Below are positions 25,740 through 34,386 of a stretch of DNA of 64,000 bases, piece by piece. Numbering within the stretch: position 1 is the stretch's first letter; each line of letters opens with the position of its first letter. The DNA is from CAZJBS01 sp964544475 (lineage in GTDB: Bacteria > CLD3 > SB21), in contig CAZJBS010000002.1 of the NCBI GenBank assembly GCA_964544475.1, positions 186,001 to 250,000 of the forward strand, given 5' to 3'. The translations under genes and the position numbers were made by a program. The notes below the pieces were generated by a model that saw only the letters and a program-made list of their open reading frames with translations, had not been told where the DNA came from and searched no databases.

Positions 25740-28700
25740 ATGCGACTCCTCAGTGCGTGCTGTGTCCTGTGTGTGATGGTTTCGCCATTACGGGCCGTCG
25801 ATCCGTCACGCTCGCTTTCGCAATACATGCTGGAAAGCTGGGACAAAAAGGACGGCCTGCCGCAAAACTCGGTCAATACCATCTGTCAGACACACGACGG
25901 GTACCTGTGGTTTGGAACCCAGGAAGGTCTCGTGCGATTCGACGGCATGGCGTTCCGCGTCTTTGACAAATTCAATGCACCGCCATTCCGTCACAGCATG
26001 GTGCCGTCGCTGGCCGAGGACGGGCAGGGCCGCCTGTGGATCGGCACGCGCGACGGTTTGCTGTGTCATGTGAAATCGGCTTTTCTGCGATACGACTCGC
26101 TCGACGGTTTGATGGACACCGACGTGCGGGCGCTGCTTTGCGACGGCTCAAAACTCTGGATCGGCACCGACGACTCCGGCCTTTTTGTCCGGGAAAATGA
26201 CGTCATCCGCCGGGAGATACCGGACCTCACCACGGTCAATGTCCTGTGCAAGACGGGCGGGGATTCGCTGTGGATCGGCACGCTCAATGGTTTGTACGGG
26301 TATTTCCACGGACGGCTCGTCCGGCTCGATTCACTGTTTTCGCCCGGGCATGCCGAAATCCGGGCGTTGTGGCGGGACGGGGAAGGCACGTTGTGGATCG
26401 GGACGTACGGCGGCGGCGCTTTTCAATTCCGTAATGGCGTTTTTTCGCGGGCCGATCTCGGGCCGGGATCGGAAGCCGACCTGGTGACGGCCATCCGGCA
26501 TGACCGGGACGGCAACCTGTGGTTTGGCACCGACGGCGGCGGCCTGATCCGCAGGAGTGGCTTCGGCACTCGACGATTCACGACGGCCCATGGCCTGCCG
26601 ATCAACGTGATCTTGTCCATGCAGGAAGATCTGGAAGGCAATCTGTGGATCGGCACGGGGGGCGGCGGTTTGCTGCGCATCAGCAATGGAAAATTCGTTT
26701 CGTACACGGCGAGGGACGGGTTGCCGTATGACATGAGTTGGACGGTGATGGAAGGCGCGGACGGGCGCATGTGGATCGGCACGGACGGCGGGGGCCTGGC
26801 CGAACTGCGCGCGGGGGTTTTTTCGACGTTTAACCGTTCGGGCGGCATGCCCAGCAACGTGATCATGTCCGTTTATGAAGACGCGCGCGGGCAGGTGTGG
26901 GCGGGCACACGCGGAGGCGGCGTCAGCCGGATCGATGGCAACCGTATCCGGATTTTCGGCGAGCGCGACGGCCTGCCTTCCAATGTAATCCGTTCCCTGA
27001 CCGCCGACGGGCGCGGGCGCATCTGGGTGGGCACTGAGGGCCGCGGCGTTGCGTATCTGGAGGGCGCCGCCTGGCATACGATCGACAAGAGCAATGGCCT
27101 GCCAAGCAATTCCGTGCGCGCACTCACCGGCAGCGGTTCGGACAGCGTGTGGATCGGCACCAATGCCGGCCTGGTCCTATTCGACGGCCGCGACCTGCAT
27201 GTGTATGACGAAAAACAGGGTCTGTCCAACCCGTTCGTCCGATGTATTCATCAGGACGGCGCGTCGGTCTGGTGGGTGGGCACATTCGGCGGCGGCCTGA
27301 ACCGGTTCAAAGACGGGCGATTCACGCCCATCCGCTCGGGCGACGGTTTGTTCGACGACATCGTGTTTTCCGTCGTGGAGGATCGCGAGGGATTTTTGTG
27401 GCTGACGAGCAATCGCGGTGTGTCCAGGGTCAGCCTGGATGAACTGCGCGCCTTTGCCGACGGAAAAATCGACAAGGTGCGGTGCGTGGTGTTTGATGAA
27501 TCGGACGGCATGAAGAGCAGCGAATGCAACGGCGGCAGTCCGGGCGCGTGGCGCAGCAAGGACGGGCGCATCTGGTTTGCCACGGTCAAAGGCCTTTCGG
27601 TCATCGATCCGTCGGATATCCGGCTGAATCGTGAACCACCGCCGGTCAACGTGGAAGAGGTGATCGTCGACGGCGAGACGGCGGACCTGTCGGGTTCCAT
27701 CGAATTCGCCGCGGGCAGTCACCGGCTGGAAATCCAATACACCGGCCTCAGTTTCGTGGCGCCGCGCCGGGTCAAGTTCCGCTACAAGCTGGACGGGTTC
27801 GACCGGGACTGGGTCGATGCGGGCTCGCGACGAACGGCGTATTTTACGAATATTCCTCCCGGCGCGTACGTGTTCCATGTGCAGGCCTGCAATAACGACG
27901 GGTATTGGAATACGGCCGGGGCGTCGCTGGCGTTTGTACTGAAACCGTTTTTCTGGCAGACGTGGTGGTTCCAGTTGGGCGGTGTTGGCCTGCTGATCGG
28001 CATCGTCGTGGGACTTTACCGCCTCCGCGTCCGAACCCTTGCGGCCCGGCAGGTAAAACTCGAACGACTCGTCGGCGAAAAGACGCACCAGCTGGCCGAA
28101 CAAAAAATTGCGCTGGAAGTGGCGCTGAAGGATCTGAAAGATACGCAGACTCAGCTTGTCCATACGGCCAAAATGTCCAGCCTGGTGCAATTGGTGGCCG
28201 GCATGGCGCATGAGATCAACAACCCGATGACCATTATTCACGGCAATCTTCCCCATCTCGAAGATCGCATTTTGCAGTTGACCCGGACGCTGGAAGACAC
28301 GAAAACGGCGCTGACGACGGCCGCGACGCCCGAAGCCGTGATGAAAGCGGTGGAATGGAATTATGAACCGGTCCGCGACGAGACGATGGATATTCTGAAA
28401 AGCTGCAACCTGGCCGTCGAACGCATCAAACGGATCATCGTGAATCTCAGGAATTTCTCGCGCCTGGAGGAAGCGGAACTGAAAGAGGTCGACGTGCACG
28501 AAGGGCTGGACAGCGCCATCCAGTTTATTGCGCCCAATTTCGGCGAGCGCGTGACTTTTCATCGCCGGTTTGCCGAACTGCCACGCATTTCGTGTTTCGC
28601 CGGACAGCTGAACCAGGTTTTCTTGAATCTAATTCTGAATGCCGCGGAATCGGTTGAGGAACGCAACCACGTGCAGGGACGCGCCGGCGGCCAGGTGTGG

Positions 28701-28961
28701 ATTATGACGGAAGAAGCGCATCCGGAGAACGATGCCGGCAGGAAGTGGATTCGCGTGACGGTGAAAGATGACGGGATGGGTATTCCGCCGGCGTATCGGG
28801 ACAAACTATTCGATCCGTTCTTCACCACCAAACCGATCGGCAGCGGCACGGGATTGGGCTTGTCCATTTGCTACGGTATTGTGCGCAAACACAACGGGCG
28901 GATTTACCCCGTCTTTGAAAACGAGCACGGCGCGGCGTTTGTCGTGGAGATACCTTACTAA
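25740..28961 (+). CDS. Two-component regulator propeller sensor histidine kinase
   Basis: Start placed at ATG 25740 (signal-like MRLLSACCVLCVMVSPLRA); an upstream in-frame ATG at 25578 adds an unlikely 54 residues. The 1073-residue protein has about a dozen propeller repeats of the LWIGTDGGGL type (~45-640) forming two seven-bladed-like propellers outside the membrane. A Y_Y_Y domain (~660-740), one membrane helix (~760), a coiled coil, and HisKA with MAHEINNPMTIIHG follow. The HATPase has NLILNAAESV, DDGMGIP and GTGLGLSI. No receiver or DNA-binding domain is attached, unlike the kinase at the start of the window, so a separate response regulator is needed; none is next to it. Confidence 0.92.
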   Translation: MRLLSACCVLCVMVSPLRAVDPSRSLSQYMLESWDKKDGLPQNSVNTICQTHDGYLWFGTQEGLVRFDGMAFRVFDKFNAPPFRHSMVPSLAEDGQGRLWIGTRDGLLCHVKSAFLRYDSLDGLMDTDVRALLCDGSKLWIGTDDSGLFVRENDVIRREIPDLTTVNVLCKTGGDSLWIGTLNGLYGYFHGRLVRLDSLFSPGHAEIRALWRDGEGTLWIGTYGGGAFQFRNGVFSRADLGPGSEADLVTAIRHDRDGNLWFGTDGGGLIRRSGFGTRRFTTAHGLPINVILSMQEDLEGNLWIGTGGGGLLRISNGKFVSYTARDGLPYDMSWTVMEGADGRMWIGTDGGGLAELRAGVFSTFNRSGGMPSNVIMSVYEDARGQVWAGTRGGGVSRIDGNRIRIFGERDGLPSNVIRSLTADGRGRIWVGTEGRGVAYLEGAAWHTIDKSNGLPSNSVRALTGSGSDSVWIGTNAGLVLFDGRDLHVYDEKQGLSNPFVRCIHQDGASVWWVGTFGGGLNRFKDGRFTPIRSGDGLFDDIVFSVVEDREGFLWLTSNRGVSRVSLDELRAFADGKIDKVRCVVFDESDGMKSSECNGGSPGAWRSKDGRIWFATVKGLSVIDPSDIRLNREPPPVNVEEVIVDGETADLSGSIEFAAGSHRLEIQYTGLSFVAPRRVKFRYKLDGFDRDWVDAGSRRTAYFTNIPPGAYVFHVQACNNDGYWNTAGASLAFVLKPFFWQTWWFQLGGVGLLIGIVVGLYRLRVRTLAARQVKLERLVGEKTHQLAEQKIALEVALKDLKDTQTQLVHTAKMSSLVQLVAGMAHEINNPMTIIHGNLPHLEDRILQLTRTLEDTKTALTTAATPEAVMKAVEWNYEPVRDETMDILKSCNLAVERIKRIIVNLRNFSRLEEAELKEVDVHEGLDSAIQFIAPNFGERVTFHRRFAELPRISCFAGQLNQVFLNLILNAAESVEERNHVQGRAGGQVWIMTEEAHPENDAGRKWIRVTVKDDGMGIPPAYRDKLFDPFFTTKPIGSGTGLGLSICYGIVRKHNGRIYPVFENEHGAAFVVEIPY

Positions 28962-28974
28962 GAAGCCGTCCGGC

Positions 28975-29286
28975 TTACCAGAGGGTTCCCATCGCGTAGA
29001 TGATAAAGACGACGGCCGCCAGAGAGGGAAGGCCGCACACGGCGAGCGCCCACGTCAGGCTGCGTCGTCGATACAGGAACCATGACATACTGGTACCGAG
29101 AAGAGCCCAGAACGGGTACGACCAGACGATCAACACAAACAACCACGCGCTCCAGCGTCCTTCGGCGCCCGGCGCATCAAACGCCGCCAGCGAAGCGCCG
29201 GCCGAAAACAACCACGGCAGCATGGCGACGGCCATGAGCGTTTGACCGGCGACCAATAACCATTTCACACGGGTGTGGTTCATCAT
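28975..29286 (-). CDS. Small membrane protein
   Basis: 103 residues with three hydrophobic helices (~8-35, 45-65, 77-98), separated by short charged loops (GAEGRW, YRRRSL). No family recognised. Its ATG overlaps the stop of the enoyl-CoA hydratase gene by 4 bp (29283-29286), so translation is coupled. Convergent with the propeller kinase gene, 13 bp apart. Confidence 0.65.
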   Translation of the reverse strand: MMNHTRVKWLLVAGQTLMAVAMLPWLFSAGASLAAFDAPGAEGRWSAWLFVLIVWSYPFWALLGTSMSWFLYRRRSLTWALAVCGLPSLAAVVFIIYAMGTLW

Positions 29287-30065
29287 TTGCCCTGGAAGTT
29301 TGCTTTTCGTTTTTCCAGAAACGCTTTTGTGCCTTCTTTCATGTCATCGGATGAGAAGACCAGGCCGAAAAGATTGGCTTCAAAATTGAGACCCTCGGCC
29401 AGCGTCATTTCCAAACCGCTCTGGACCGCTTCCAGCGTCAGTTTGACGGCCACGGGCGCTTTGGAAGCCACCGTGGTCAGAATTTTTTCACAGGTGGAAA
29501 TGAGTTCTTCCTTTTTGGCGACTTTATTGGCGAGACCGATACGGTACGCCTCATCCGCGCCGATCATGTCGCCCGTGCACAATATTTCGAGGGCGCGTCC
29601 CTTGCCGACAAGCCGGGGCAGCCGCTGGGTGCCGCCATTGCCCGCGATCAATCCCAGATTCACTTCCGGCTGGCCGAATTTCGCATGCTCGGCCGCGACG
29701 CGCATGTGACAGGCCATCGACAGTTCGCATCCGCCACCCAGGGCAAATCCATTGACGGCGGCGATCACCGGTTTGTGCATGCGCTCAATATAACACAGGA
29801 CCATTTCGCTGCGCAGGGCAAACTCCTTCGCCGTCACGGGAGACAGCGTGGCGAGTTCACTGATATCGGCCCCCGCCACAAACGCTTTTTCGCCGCTGCC
29901 GGTCAGAATGACGCCGGCCACTCCGGCATCCGCATTCACTTTCTGGAAGGCATCATACAATTCGAGAAACGTTTCCGAATTGAGCGCATTTAATTTGTCC
30001 GGACGGTTGATGGTGATGACGGCCAGCTTGTTCCGGATCTCGAAAAGCAGGTTTTTGTACGACAT
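29283..30065 (-). CDS. Enoyl-CoA hydratase/isomerase (crotonase family)
   Basis: 260 residues, full length. Both catalytic glutamates of true enoyl-CoA hydratases are present: E114 in GGCELSMAC and E134 in GQPEVNLGLI, with the oxyanion-hole strand GEKAFVAGADI and the NGGTQRLPRLVGK segment. It should add water to 2-enoyl-CoA in fatty-acid or related beta-oxidation; substrate chain length cannot be told. The upstream peptidase gene ends 30 bp before it. Confidence 0.94.
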   Translation of the reverse strand: MSYKNLLFEIRNKLAVITINRPDKLNALNSETFLELYDAFQKVNADAGVAGVILTGSGEKAFVAGADISELATLSPVTAKEFALRSEMVLCYIERMHKPVIAAVNGFALGGGCELSMACHMRVAAEHAKFGQPEVNLGLIAGNGGTQRLPRLVGKGRALEILCTGDMIGADEAYRIGLANKVAKKEELISTCEKILTTVASKAPVAVKLTLEAVQSGLEMTLAEGLNFEANLFGLVFSSDDMKEGTKAFLEKRKANFQGK

Positions 30066-30095
30066 GTTGTTGCTCCGTTGGATATGGGGTTGATG

Positions 30096-31847
30096 TTACA
30101 ATTGCTCCATGATACGGGCCGCCGTGGCTTTGAAGGATTCGGTTTTTTCCGACAGTCCGGTCAACACGCGTTGATCGGGCCGGATGGCCACGTCGGCGAC
30201 GGAAAGAATGGCCTGGGTGTACCACGTTGTCCAGGCCTCGAGGATACGGCGTTCCCTGGAAAGATCGCCGCCGGCTTTTCGTGAATTTTCCAATTCACGC
30301 CGCAGACGATTTTCGCCCTCGAGTCTGACCAATTCGGCGATGGACTCGGCGTTCACCGGCTCAAGGGACGCGAGGCCCAGTACGGAGGCGCCGGTCGCCG
30401 CCGCCACGCGCTTCATTTCGGCGGCGCTGACTTTGTCGGGATCGTCGCCGCTCGTGTGGTAGAATTGATCCGGAAAGTGCCACAACAGTACGGCGGGAAT
30501 CAGCGCGTCGATAAACAACTGATGGTCGCTGCCGCCTTCAAACGGATTACGGGTCACCGGCCAGTTTCGTGTTTCCGCGTAACGGCTGAATACCTGCCAC
30601 GTGTAGTCATTGATGAAGGAACCTTTCAGCCGCGACTCGTCCACCAGGCCCTCGCCCCATCCGGAATGTTCATCCGGAGGACGGGTCCAGATGGCGGACG
30701 GGTCGGGATATTTTTCGATCCGAAACGAGCCGCCGGTTTTGGCAACGTCTTCGCCGACCATATCCAGCGCAAAAGCGGCCTTCGTTTTGACAAATTCGAT
30801 CGGGTAGGCCGTCTGCCAGTACCCTGTTCCGCCGGGTTCGAATTCCGATTTGTATTCGTCGACCCACAACATGGTGATGGTTCGTTTGGGGCGCTCCAGC
30901 GCGCCTTTGTCGATCAGGCGTTTCAGGGCGAGGGCCATCTCGAGTTGGGCGGCCGCGCCGGAAGCGTTGTCATTGGCGCCGGGTTTGTAGTGATCGATAT
31001 GACTGACACACACGATGCGTTCCGCCGGCACGGTGGTCCCGCGAATCTCGGCAATGACGGTTCTGAGTTTGGCGGGCTTGAATTCGGTCTGAATACGGAT
31101 CGCGGCGAGACACGCGCCTTGTGCCAGCGCTTCGCGCAATTTCGTCGTCTGGCGGCGGCTTGTCTTCAGTGCGAAGGATCTCAGCGTTTCGCTCAGGGGA
31201 ATTTCCTCCTGGGCGACCAGATCCCGGTTGGATTCCGGCCGGTTGTAGGCGGGTACAAAACCCGATATGACGCCGGCGGCTCCAAAACGCTTGACGGCCT
31301 GCAGGAACAGCAATGGAGCGGGCGCATCGCCAAAGACAAGTTTGCCTTTCACATCCTGGTCATCATAATCCTCGGCATGGCCGCCAGACCCCACGTCCAC
31401 GACGTCCAGTCGAAACGATCCCGCATGGGAATTCTGAACCAGAAACACGGGTGTTCGTGCGTAGTCATTTTCCACGACCGGACTGCCCTTGTGATCCGTG
31501 ATCGTGAGCGTCGCGCCGATCGGTTCCCACGTCAACCGCTGGTCGAGTTTCGAAGTATCGATCCGAAAATAGAACGGCGAGTCCGGTTCTTCCAATCCGG
31601 AAACGGGCGTGAAGCCGCCGTTTTGGAGTCCGGATCGGACATGATCGACGGCGCTGTCAAAACCGGCATTGCCGGCCACGCGCCAGTACGCGCTCAAACA
31701 GGCTACGGAAAAAAAAGCCGCGGAATCGCTGAAGTCCGATTCCAGGGCGTCTGCATAGCGGGTCGTGAATTCCAAGGTCGGTGGTTCGGATTTGGCGGCG
31801 CACGAGCATGCCGTGATGATCGTGAAGTAGGTGAGGAGCGATTTCAT
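30096..31847 (-). CDS. M28-family zinc peptidase, lipoprotein
   Basis: 583 residues. The N-terminus is a lipoprotein signal with lipobox IITAC (Cys14). Residues ~130-250 look like a PA-type insert (GKLVFGDAPAPLLFLQAV, AAGVISGF). The catalytic domain has the M28 metal set: SHIDHYKPGANDNASG (His and bridging Asp), the WVDEY acidic residue, LDMVGED, and HFPDQFYHTSGDDPDKV (His). It should be an aminopeptidase- or carboxypeptidase-like enzyme on the periplasmic side. The last ~100 residues are helical and unassigned. The 4-bp overlap with ddl (31844-31847) places it in the same transcript. Confidence 0.9.
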   Translation of the reverse strand: MKSLLTYFTIITACSCAAKSEPPTLEFTTRYADALESDFSDSAAFFSVACLSAYWRVAGNAGFDSAVDHVRSGLQNGGFTPVSGLEEPDSPFYFRIDTSKLDQRLTWEPIGATLTITDHKGSPVVENDYARTPVFLVQNSHAGSFRLDVVDVGSGGHAEDYDDQDVKGKLVFGDAPAPLLFLQAVKRFGAAGVISGFVPAYNRPESNRDLVAQEEIPLSETLRSFALKTSRRQTTKLREALAQGACLAAIRIQTEFKPAKLRTVIAEIRGTTVPAERIVCVSHIDHYKPGANDNASGAAAQLEMALALKRLIDKGALERPKRTITMLWVDEYKSEFEPGGTGYWQTAYPIEFVKTKAAFALDMVGEDVAKTGGSFRIEKYPDPSAIWTRPPDEHSGWGEGLVDESRLKGSFINDYTWQVFSRYAETRNWPVTRNPFEGGSDHQLFIDALIPAVLLWHFPDQFYHTSGDDPDKVSAAEMKRVAAATGASVLGLASLEPVNAESIAELVRLEGENRLRRELENSRKAGGDLSRERRILEAWTTWYTQAILSVADVAIRPDQRVLTGLSEKTESFKATAARIMEQL

Positions 31848-32845
31848 CCGGCCTCCGTGGCGGCCGCGAGAATTTCACCGATCAGCGCGTCGAAGGAAAT
31901 GCCGACGGCGCCGGCGGCTTTGGGCACCAGGCTCGTCTCGGTCATACCGGGCAGCGTGTTCACCTCGAGGCAGTACAAAGCGTTTTTCGGGCTGCAACGA
32001 AAGTCCACGCGCGCGTATCCCGAGCATTGCAGGGCGGCGAATGCTTTTTCGGCATACGACTGTACGTCGCGGGTCACCGTTTCCGGCAGGACGGCCGGGC
32101 ACTCGTAGGTGGTTTTGCCTTTGGTGTACTTGTGCAGGTAGTCGTAAAAACCGCCTTCGGGTTTGATTTCAATGACCGGCAGGGCGCGGCCACGCAAAAT
32201 GGCGACGGTCAGTTCACGGCCGGGGATGTACGTTTCCATCAGCACATCGCCGTACGCCTTGGCGGTCACCCAGGCCGATTGCAATTCACGCTCCTCTTTG
32301 ACAATGGTGAGGCCCACCGTCGATCCTTCTTCATTGGGCTTGACGACAATGGGGTAGTGAAAAGCGGACGCGACGGCGTCGTGCACGGTTTTGAAAGCGG
32401 CGGATTGCCGGAAAAAAAGGTATGGCGCAGTGGGTACGCCGGCCTGCAGGAAAATCTGTTTGGAGACGACTTTGTTCATCGCGAGGGCGCTGGCCATGAC
32501 GCCGGAGCCGGTGAATCGCAGGCCCAGCCATTCGCAGGCCGCCTGGATCATGCCATTTTCCCCAGTGCCGCCATGCAGCCCGTTGATGATGACGTCTGTC
32601 GCGTCGTCGGCGAGGCGATGGAGCAGTGCCAGCACGATGCGGCCGCTTTCGGCCGGCGGCGTCTGGTCCGGCGGCGTCTCACCAACGGCGGCCGGTTGTG
32701 TGTAGTCGATATCCTGTCCGGTCGCCGTATCCACCATGCGGACGCGGTGACCCAACGCGACAGCGGCGCGGGCCATGGCCGCGGCCGACACCAGCGAGAC
32801 GTTGCGTTCGCTCGACGTGCCTCCAGCCAATACGGCAATGTTCAT
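31844..32845 (-). CDS. ddl: D-alanine--D-alanine ligase
   Basis: 333 residues with ATP-grasp layout: AVLAGGTSSERNVSL at the start, INGLHGGTGENG, the lysine strand YPIVVKPNEEGSTVGL, METYIPGRELTVAIL, GFYDYLHKYTKGKT (omega loop region), and the metal-binding EVNTLPGMTETSLVPK. It makes the D-Ala-D-Ala dipeptide for peptidoglycan in the cytoplasm. The loop at ~60-75 (TPPDQTPPAESGR) is a small extra. Begins 13 bp past the nuo terminator and overlaps the peptidase gene. Confidence 0.95.
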   Translation of the reverse strand: MNIAVLAGGTSSERNVSLVSAAAMARAAVALGHRVRMVDTATGQDIDYTQPAAVGETPPDQTPPAESGRIVLALLHRLADDATDVIINGLHGGTGENGMIQAACEWLGLRFTGSGVMASALAMNKVVSKQIFLQAGVPTAPYLFFRQSAAFKTVHDAVASAFHYPIVVKPNEEGSTVGLTIVKEERELQSAWVTAKAYGDVLMETYIPGRELTVAILRGRALPVIEIKPEGGFYDYLHKYTKGKTTYECPAVLPETVTRDVQSYAEKAFAALQCSGYARVDFRCSPKNALYCLEVNTLPGMTETSLVPKAAGAVGISFDALIGEILAAATEAG

Positions 32846-32857
32846 GTTCTTCTCTCA

Positions 32858-32888
32858 AAAAAATATTGCCGGACGTGATCCGGCAATC
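32858..32888 (-). terminator. Rho-independent terminator at the end of the nuo cluster
   Basis: On the minus strand ATTGCCGGA (32888-32880), loop TCACG, TCCGGCAAT (32874-32866), one A, then seven T (32864-32858). A perfect 9-bp stem with U tract, 24 bp after the nuoN stop. It separates complex I from ddl. Confidence 0.95.
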
Positions 32889-32911
32889 ATGGACTTCCTG
32901 TCAGGAATTCA

Positions 32912-34351
32912 TCAGAATGTCGGCACGAGCGCCGGCATGACGCCCAGGACAACCAGGCTTGCCGCCGAAAAGGCGACGGCGAAATGCGTGGCCTTCGAAA
33001 CGACGACGTCTTCCAGGGGTTCCTCCGATGACTTGAAATACATCATCACCATCACGCGCAAATAATAGTATACGGAAATCAGCGTCGTGATCACGGCGAC
33101 GATCGTGAGATGAACGTATCCGGCTTTGACCGCCTCGGAGAAAATCTGGAACTTGCCGATGAATCCGCCGGTCAGCGGGAATCCCGCCAGCGACAGCATG
33201 GCAATGGACATCGCCACGCTCAACCACGGGTATCGCGCGCCAAATCCGGCGAAGTCCTCAACCTTCATGTTGCGGCCCTCGCGGCTCTCAAAAATGTGGA
33301 TGATCGTAAACGCGGCCAGGTTCATCAACGCATACACCGTGACATAGAAAACGATGGACGAGGACGCGAACGCGGTGTTTCCCCTGGCCAGGAGCGGCCC
33401 GGCCAGAATGGCCATAATGATGTAACCCGCGTGCGCAATGCTTGAAAACGCCAACATGCGCTTGATGTCGCGCTGGATCAGGGCGAGGAGATTGCCGAAA
33501 ACCATTGTGATCAGGCATATCCAGTAGAGAATGGTGGACCAGTCATGATACAAGGGGTCGAACGTTTCGACAAAAACCCGCGCAAACGCGGCAAACGCCG
33601 CCGCCTTCGGTCCGGTGGCGATGATCGCGGTCACCGGAGCCGGTGAACCCTGGTATACGTCCGGCGACCACATATGGAAGGGCACGAGCGCCACTTTGAA
33701 ACCGAAGCCCACCAGGATCAGTGAAACCGCGGCGAGAGCCATCGGGTTGCCAAGCAATGAATGGGTTTCGAGGTAGCGTGCCACACGCGTCAGATCAAAA
33801 CTGCCGGTGGTTCCGTAAATCAATGCAATGCCGTAGAGGAAGAATCCGGAAGCAAAGGCTCCGAGAAGGAAATACTTCAGGGAGGCCTCGAGCGCCCGCA
33901 CACGCGAGCGGTTCATGCCGATCAGCACATACAGTCCGATGGACATGATTTCAAGACCCAGAAAAATCACCAGAAGATTCTGGCTCGACGCCATGATCAT
34001 CATGCCGACGGTGGACATCAGCAGGATCGAAAAGAATTCGCCGGTCTTATGGGGATCGACCGCGTCCTTGGTGACCAGGCACAGCAGGATGGCGCTCAGG
34101 AGAATGATGAAACAAAATTGGTTTGTGTACAGGTTGATTGTGATCATGCCGCTGAAGGCCGTGGTGACCGTGTTCCACTGCCAGAAGAGGCAGAGCATGG
34201 CGAGACCGCACGCGGCCAGGGCCGTGTATCCTATCCACGACCGCTGCGACGGCATGAACACGCCCATCAGCAGGGTCAGACAGGCGCCCACGGTCAACAG
34301 AATTTGCGGCAGGATGGCCAGGCTGTTCATGTCGGGTATGATGATTTCCAC
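32912..34351 (-). CDS. nuoN: NADH-quinone oxidoreductase subunit N
   Basis: 479 residues with the usual 14 membrane helices of the antiporter-like subunits, close to the E. coli length of 485. Seen: EIMSIGLYVLIG (the helix-5 glutamate), LKYFLLGAFASG, VPFHMWSPDVYQGSP, KRMLAFSSIAHAGY and GFPLTGGFIGKFQIF. It forms one of the proton-pumping modules in the membrane arm. Last nuo gene, lying 35 bp below the AAA+ fusion gene. Confidence 0.96.
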   Translation of the reverse strand: MEIIIPDMNSLAILPQILLTVGACLTLLMGVFMPSQRSWIGYTALAACGLAMLCLFWQWNTVTTAFSGMITINLYTNQFCFIILLSAILLCLVTKDAVDPHKTGEFFSILLMSTVGMMIMASSQNLLVIFLGLEIMSIGLYVLIGMNRSRVRALEASLKYFLLGAFASGFFLYGIALIYGTTGSFDLTRVARYLETHSLLGNPMALAAVSLILVGFGFKVALVPFHMWSPDVYQGSPAPVTAIIATGPKAAAFAAFARVFVETFDPLYHDWSTILYWICLITMVFGNLLALIQRDIKRMLAFSSIAHAGYIIMAILAGPLLARGNTAFASSSIVFYVTVYALMNLAAFTIIHIFESREGRNMKVEDFAGFGARYPWLSVAMSIAMLSLAGFPLTGGFIGKFQIFSEAVKAGYVHLTIVAVITTLISVYYYLRVMVMMYFKSSEEPLEDVVVSKATHFAVAFSAASLVVLGVMPALVPTF

Positions 34352-34386
34352 GGGAACCTCCGAAGATTTTATTCGACACCTTGGAT

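Noticed and set aside
27177..28562. 461-codon minus-strand open frame
   Set aside because: Antisense of the propeller kinase, whose propeller and kinase motifs are intact.
28963..28976. AAGCC/GGCTT hairpin between convergent genes
   Set aside because: 5-bp stem, no U tract on either strand.
30456..32108. 550-codon plus-strand open frame
   Set aside because: Antisense of the M28 peptidase and ddl, both of which have full motifs.
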